Source: Leptasterias polaris
Taxonomy: Eukaryota > Echinodermata > Asteroidea > Forcipulatida > Asteriidae
Direction of reading: 5' to 3'
NCBI GenBank assembly: GCA_037783415.1
Contig: JAZGTN010000059.1
Coordinates: 5,022,001 to 5,086,000, forward strand
DNA: 64,000 nucleotides
Part shown: in pieces, positions 54,801-62,700 of the stretch
How positions within the stretch are numbered: position 1 is the stretch's first letter
How the letters are laid out: every line of letters begins with the position of its first letter
Notes under the pieces: model-generated
Told to the model about the DNA's origin: nothing
Database searches by the model: none
What the model saw: the letters and a program-made list of their open reading frames with translations, nothing else
Position numbers and translations under genes: made by a program

Positions 54801-57800
54801 CCTTGGTTTGTATGTCACCGGCCATTAAGCTACCAGATACGATGACGCCAAAATGTACTGACGTCACTGTGGGGTTTCAGTTGGATGGATTTAAAATGAT
54901 TTTAGAGACAACAGACTTCAGCTATTGCTTGGATCCAACCTTTGACAAGACTGAAGATCTTGTGGTCTCTGATAAAAATTCGCTTCAAATTCAAGTAGGT
55001 GTTCTCTTGTGTACATTTTCACTAACCACAAACTACATGGATTGGTTGAATGCATTTGTATATAGACCATGTTTCCTTAGTTTACAAAAAGAGTGACCTT
55101 ATACATTCTAATGCATTTCCTGACAGGCAAGATACTACACTGGTCATATGGGAAAATTTACATGTGGTGTCATAATTTTCACATAGATTCAAGGGTTACA
55201 AAAGGAACAGCTGTACACCTTTTGAGATGTCCCCCCTTTCTTCATATAAAATGTTGAGACAAATCTGACAGTGCAATCTCCTTAAAACATAATATTTATT
55301 GGTTGCTTCCATCGAGCTGCGTACAGATTGTGCCTGCAGGAAGTCCGGGCTCTTATTATTAAAAAATGACTTTGATTATTAATTGGAGTACCGTTTATTA
55401 TTTGTTTTAAAATCTGAATAAGTATTGTTATGACACGTTATAAGACTCCGAAATCTACCACGACCGCTAATCTGTAGAACACAATGTTTATATAAAAGCT
55501 TATAACTTTCTCAAATCTAGAAAAAAAAATATATCAAATTTGTATGCCTAAGATTCTGGGTCAAAACGGCGAAAATATAAGACCTGACATCTTGAATAAA
55601 CACATTTAAACAAATTAGTTTGTGCTTGCCTTTATATGCAATGCTCAGCCAAAATATAACTGTCATACATACTAAGATTTATAAAAGGAAATGGTTTGTA
55701 ATTTTTTTTTTTTTACCAAAGTAAAGTTTGCAAATTCCATAGATTGCCGTTCTTTATCAACTGCAAAACTCAGTAACAATCATATTTATCAATTCGTATA
55801 GGATTCGAAATTTTAATATTTAACCAAAAGGGACAGAGGTCTGTCTTATACCTTGGCAGCTACGAGCTTGACCCTGCATAAAGTATTTCGGGAAAATATG
55901 CGCTGAGTACGTAGTTCTGGAAGTGCCATCAAACCCGTTTAGATCCTGAGATTTACTGGAGGATGATGACATCATAAAGGTATGATGACGACATCCTGCT
56001 ATAATTCATCTCGGGAAGATGACGACATCTTGAAAGTAGATTGTCGTCTGATCTGCCAGATATATTTTATTTCAGGTTGACGACACCCTGAAAGTAGGAT
56101 GATGTCTTCCCAAGATAATTTATCTTGAGTTCTCGACATTTTCAGGATGTATCATCCCATGGTAAATTATCTCAGGAAGTTGACATCCTACGTTTTGGAT
56201 GTCGACAACCCGAGATAATCTATCTCAGGGATTTGACAACCTGAGATAATCTATCTCAGGGTGTCGACAACCCGATATAATTTATCTCAGGGATTCGCCA
56301 ACCCGAGATAACCTGTCTCAGGGATTTGACAACCCAAGATAATCTATCTCAGGGATTCGACAACCCTAGATAATCTATCTCAGTGTGTCGACAACCCGAT
56401 ATAATTTATCTCAGGGATTCGACAACCCGAGATAGATTATCTCGGGATGACGACATCTTGAAAGTAGAACGTCGTCTTTCAAGATAAATCTTGCGTTCTC
56501 GTTCATTTTCAGGATGTTATAATCCCATAATGAATTAATTAGAAAAGTCAAAATCCTACGTTCATAATGTCGTCATCCCGAGGCAATTTATCTCGGGAAG
56601 TCGACAACTTACTTTTATGATGTCGACATTTTAAGATAAAATATATAAAATGTATGATGTCGTCAATCGTCATACTATCTTACGTGATGTTGTCATCATC
56701 CGGCACTAAATTAACTCAAGATTTCATCATCTCGGTTGGCACTTCTGGAGCTCCGTAGCTAAGAAATACTTCCTGTACTATACTAGCTATTACTAAAATT
56801 TGTGATAGACATTGCTGTTGAAGGGGGAGAGGCTGGACTTGGCAACCGACACGTCTGAGGTGTGGGTCACCGTTGGAGACAAAAACTGCACAGTGACAGA
56901 GCTGTATTATGTCTTTCTTAAGTGTACACTACCCAAAGAGCGACCATCAGGTTTGAATAAAGCTACGGTAAGAACAATCGTTGTTGAAGTAATATGTTAT
57001 GGGTTCTGCTGCATTTTTAGCAAACCAACATTCCAATCTATATTTTAACTGTCATCAGAAATAATCAAGTTTACTCATCCGTTCCATTTTGCTTTACCCA
57101 GAAAATGTGTGTGTTTTTCAACTACTACTTACCAATAGACCCCTTGCATCTGACGTCACACTCTAAAAAGGCGCCCTCACTGAGGCCAAAAAGCGCCCTC
57201 ACTCAGGCCAAAGGAGGCATATCATTGGACGATAGGTGTTCTTTCGTGCGTTAAAAAGTGCACGTGACCTTAGCGTCACTGTAGGGGTCTATCACAACAC
57301 ACAGTAGGTGTTTTTGTGGTTGATCAACTCTTCAAAAGAGTAAGGAGTAATTCCAAACTTCACCATTTCGAGAGATTTCAAGGCAATGTGCCCCTCTAAG
57401 TTTAAACTATTGACAAAACTTGTTAATTTCATCTCAGGCTTTCTGTTTGATCTCTTCTTAATTAATTACACGTGATGTACATTAAGAATTTATCTCACTC
57501 TATCCACAATAATTATATTTGTGTGTATAACCATTTGGTCCAATAGGTTCGATGGTACGGAAATTTAACGTTTCACCTCGGCGAGGTTACCTTTCCCTTA
57601 GACGTCGTGACACTCTCAATAGCTCTCATCTCATCTGTGGCCGTAGCCCTACTCCTCCTATCTGCGATCTTTGCTGCCATGTATTTTAGACAAAGGAAAA
57701 TTTTGAAGGGTCATCATGATCGTCTCTTAAACCGCATCAGAGATTTTCACGAAGGTACAAGGTTTTTCTGATGCTTCAAAGTCAACAAGAAAGCTCTTTT

Positions 57801-59728
57801 TGGATTGTATTCCATTATTAGCCATCACATGCTGTAGCACACAGATATTGCACAACATTAAATCACAAGCGTAAAAACAATACATGTGACTAGCAATTAT
57901 TGGAAAAACTATTAGTTTCAAATCTGCGAACTCACTGTGATTATAAATAACATACCAGTACTAATCCTTCGGAGAAAATCTCAAAAATTGACACTGGTGT
58001 TGTTTATCACCACAGTCGAAATAAGCACTTAGTCATGCACAAAATCACAACAACATCAACACAAAGGTCTTCATTTGTATCACTATAAAACGTAAAACTG
58101 ATCTTGTACCCGTTTCGACTAGCAACCGTCACTTATAAATAACTCTTTCAAGCATTACCGCATCTCTTATACACAAAATTCATGGTACTATCATTGCATC
58201 ATAATAGAGCATCCATTCTTAAAAGTGAGCGGATTTAGAACGACTTATTTAGAACGGTAATCGTGAGCGTTCTATAATGATGCGATGATGCTTGGCAGCC
58301 TTTACTGATAGGTGACGCTGTCTAAAAACTGATCCCGTGTATGAATTGACCCAGATTTAAAGTCCAAGGGGAATTGACCCATTTTGGGGTCAGTATGACC
58401 GGAATGACCCGGAATCTGTGTCAAAATGACGCAGAATCCGAGTCAAAAATATATTTTTTATTTTTATTTTTACACAAGTCCGGGTCATACTGACCTTAAA
58501 ATGGGTCTGACCCCCTAGGACGACCCTGAAATGGGTCAGACCCCCTAGGACGACCCTGAAATGGGCGAGACCCCCCTAGGACGACCCTGAAATGGGTCAG
58601 ACTCCCTAGGATGACCCTGAAATGGATCAGATCTCCTTGGACGACCCTGAAATGGGCGAGACTCCCCTAGGACGACCCTGAAATGGGTCAGACCCCCTAG
58701 GATGACCCTGAAATGGGTAAGACCCCCTAGGATGATCCTGAAATGGATCAGACCTCCTTGGACGACCCTGAAATGTGTTTTGGGGTACGAGTTGGTTGTA
58801 TAATCCAGAAAAACATTTACTCTTCCCAAAGTTCAGTGGCATAATTTATGAATACTTGGTTCACGCCAACAACTCTCTAAAGTTACTATTCCCCATATTA
58901 ATAATATAGGTGACTCCGAAGTTACCGCTGTTACCAAAGCTCGTAATCTTGGTGTGATATTCGACTCTTCCATGACACTTAGTTCGCATATCTCTAGTAT
59001 TGCACGTTCTACGACATTTCACATTCGTAATATAGGCAAAGTAAGGAAATATTTAACACAAAATGCAACTGAGCAGATAGTCCACTCGGTCGTAGTTTCC
59101 AGACTTGACATGTGTAACTCACTTCTTTATGGTCTTCCTTGTACTCAAATTGAACGTCTTCAGCGTATTCAGAACTATGCTGCTCGTGTTATTACCTTGA
59201 CTAAAAAGTCCTGCCATATAACGCCGATTTTGAAAGAATTACACTGGTTACCAGTAAGCAGTAGGATTAAGTATAAACTTCTGCTTTTTGTGTATAAATC
59301 ACTCACCAACAATGCCCCTGCATATATTGATGATCTTCTCAAACCTTACAATCCCCCTCGCAAACTCCGGTCTTACAATTCTAGCCTCCTTATTGAGCCC
59401 ATATCCAATCATTCATGGGGAGACCGATCTTTCTCACATGCTGCCCCACGCCTATGGAACAAATTGCCAGTAAAATCATCTGTTTCTTTAACCCAATTTA
59501 AAACAAACCTTAAGACATCTTTTCAATCAAGTATTTGAGTAAATGGTTTGATTTTTACCCTTCAATGTTTTCTTAGATATTGCATTTGTATTGTATTTCT
59601 CTACCACATGTTCTGGATTTCTTCTTAGCTTAGGCTTACGTTTCAATTTTGGTTATTGTACATGTTTAAGTTATTGTTTGTATTTAGCGCCATGAGCACT
59701 TTGATGGATTTGTGCGCTTTATAAGTTT

Positions 59729-59763
<35 letters not shown>

Positions 59764-62700
59764 CATGTAAACCTTTAACTGATAGATTCTACTCTGACCC
59801 TTGGAGGACGTCAACATATCTTGGCAGTGGTCAACTTACACACAATTTCAAGACTTGGGAAATAATTTGTTGCTGCACTCGTTTTTCACTAGAGCCTATC
59901 AAATCCCTTTTAATTTGAACCCCCTTGGCATTTATTAAATTTCTGTATTGAATGTCATCAGAGATTCAAAGGTTCGCCGAAGCTACAAGAAAGGCATCAC
60001 TGAGTACTGAAAGTCCGGATAATATTTATCAGCATCAATCAATCGTTATCAACAGCAAGATCAGCATCGTCCCCGGAGATATACAAATTACATTCAACCA
60101 GTTGGAAATCGGTAGATTACTCGGACAGGGTAAGCTTAATAAAAAGATCATTACCCAGGTTACAATACCTGGACCCGAGGTTTTTGTTAGAGCTGAAATA
60201 CTCCAAACATTAATGGCCACATAATACTTGTTGAGAAGCAATGCAGCTGTTGATAGCATTAATTATTTTGAGTTAGGACTCCCTTTGAAGTTTTATGTTT
60301 TGGATAATGTTTCACCCCTAAACATCTGAATTTGAGACACGATTCCGTTTCCGTGGTGTCCGCTCGCGAATGCTGCGGCAGAGATGCAGCTGGTACCCGC
60401 TGTTACCTTGCTTTGCGTGGATGGGTTCGACGTGCTTTGTGACTATACTACTGTGACAGTTGTTTTGCTGTTTTCTCAACAAGTAGGCATTGCATTTAGC
60501 TGAAACATTTCACAGGTGATATTTATGGTATCTTTCTGTATAAACCTGCGCCTATAAAACAGCGTTACGTTGACAGAAACCAATCTATAATCCTATATAC
60601 CTTTATGCACAAAAAGTATCTTAGCACAAAACTGTTTTACTTTACCAGAATACTACATAACACAATTGTCTGTGACTGATTACCAGGTTTAGTTTTGGTA
60701 AGCAGGAAATTGTTGAGCAAAATGATCTGCTTAAAGCATTCAGCTCAATGAAACTGCTCACACAGGTCTTTCATATAGAATAATTTTGAAAAGTGAGGTA
60801 ATATAACCAGTTTGATTACACGCTAAGAGAGTAGAAAGAAGTTGGCTTTTATTTGGGCATGCAGGTTTTCTTGCCGAAAATGTGCTCGGTGCTCCAAGTC
60901 ATTACAGCGGATATGTAAGGAATGGAATCCCAAGACCCACACACACTTCTGTCCTGAGTAAGAACAATGAGACTACAAAATAACTGTAACATGGAGGTAT
61001 ACTGACAGATATTAATAATTGCCTTTTAAGTGAAAGCTTTCCGTTGGGTGATAGCATGAGCAGACGATAATTTAAACTTCTTAATTTAAACTTCTTACCC
61101 AATTATTTTAAAGGTGCTGTAGGGAAAGTGTACAAGGCGGTACTCAAAGACACTCCTACCGGAACACGTCGCATAGTCACCGTTAAAACAGCCTCAGGTG
61201 ATTACGATGATATTATTTTACAAATTTTCCTCTTAATTTTTGTTTCTTTTTCTATTATGACCAAAGTAAGCCCTTGAGTTAATAATCATTTGTGTATTCG
61301 GTCATTATCTGCTCACTTCTCGTAGATGGCAATGACCCCAGCAATGTCATAAAGTTTTTGGAAGAAGGCCTGATAATGAAGAACTTTGATCATCCTAATG
61401 TGCTCGGGCTCATTGGACTGACCTTTGACCCACAAGGTCAACCTCTGATCGTACTTCCTTACATGGAAAATGGAGACCTCAAGTCGTATCTTGGGACACA
61501 CAACCCCGAGGTAAGTTATTTATTATTTCCTCAGTGCAGGTTATTGTCTATGTTTATTTATTTATTTATTTGTAACTTGTTTATACATTGTAACCCCTTA
61601 ATGGGGTTGTGTCGTCATGATCAAAGTAGGGCCCAATTTCATAGAGCTGCTTAAGCACAAAAATTAGCTCAGCGCAACAAAACTATATGCTTACCAGAAT
61701 AAGGTTACCAGCCAAACTACCATGTCACATGTTCAATTTGTGACTGGTATCCTGCTAAATTCTGCTAAGCAACACATTGTTAAGCAATATTATGTTCTGC
61801 TAAGCAGCTCTATGAAATTTTACCATATAAAGTGCTTTTTATAACTTAAGCATTTATAAATGGTTTCCAATGGTTATTTACTTTCCACAGACGTTTCAGA
61901 TTATTATTTTTTGGATCTTGACAGCCATAGTTTACAGGTTTCCTTATTTAGGCTTGCGAGATACAGCGAGTAAGTTCAGAGGCATCCTTGGTTTCATTAC
62001 ATGAAATGTCATATAAATAATAATCATAATAATAATAACTTGGGTTTTGGACTTTGTTGTTGTTTAGATTTAGAATTGTGAGAAATTTAAGCCAGTCATC
62101 ATTCATAAAAAGACGTAAGGTTAAATGAAATAACTAAATAGAATGTTAATGAAAATGATTTTACAAAATTGAACATTGGTATGAAGGTCAGTTTGAAAGA
62201 AAGACTCTGCTAGGGTCGAAACGTCAGGCCACTAACTATTTTTGCAAGGTCGGTTTGGGTGAGAACAGATGTTCCACTCACTGCCTATGCTGGAGTAAGA
62301 TATTTACATAATATTGGATGGCTTTGAGTGTGATACAAGAATATATTGCTCGAGCTATGACAATATTGGACGAGTCTAAGACGAGTCCAATATTGTCATA
62401 GCGAGAGCAATATATTCTTGTATCACACGAAAACAAAGCCATACAATATAATTATAATTATCTATATCAGGCTGACTCGCGAAATAACATTATTGATCTG
62501 TCATCCGGGTACTTGCGCGAAGTTCCCGGATGACAGAGCAGAACGAAAACAATATTGATCTGTCATCCGGGTACTTGTGCGAAGTTCCCAGATGACAGAG
62601 CAGTACGGAAACAATATTGATCTGTCATCCGGGTACTTGCGCTGAAGATATTAAATACACTGAGATATCTCATCTTTTGCTTTGGTTTGTTTGCACTGTT

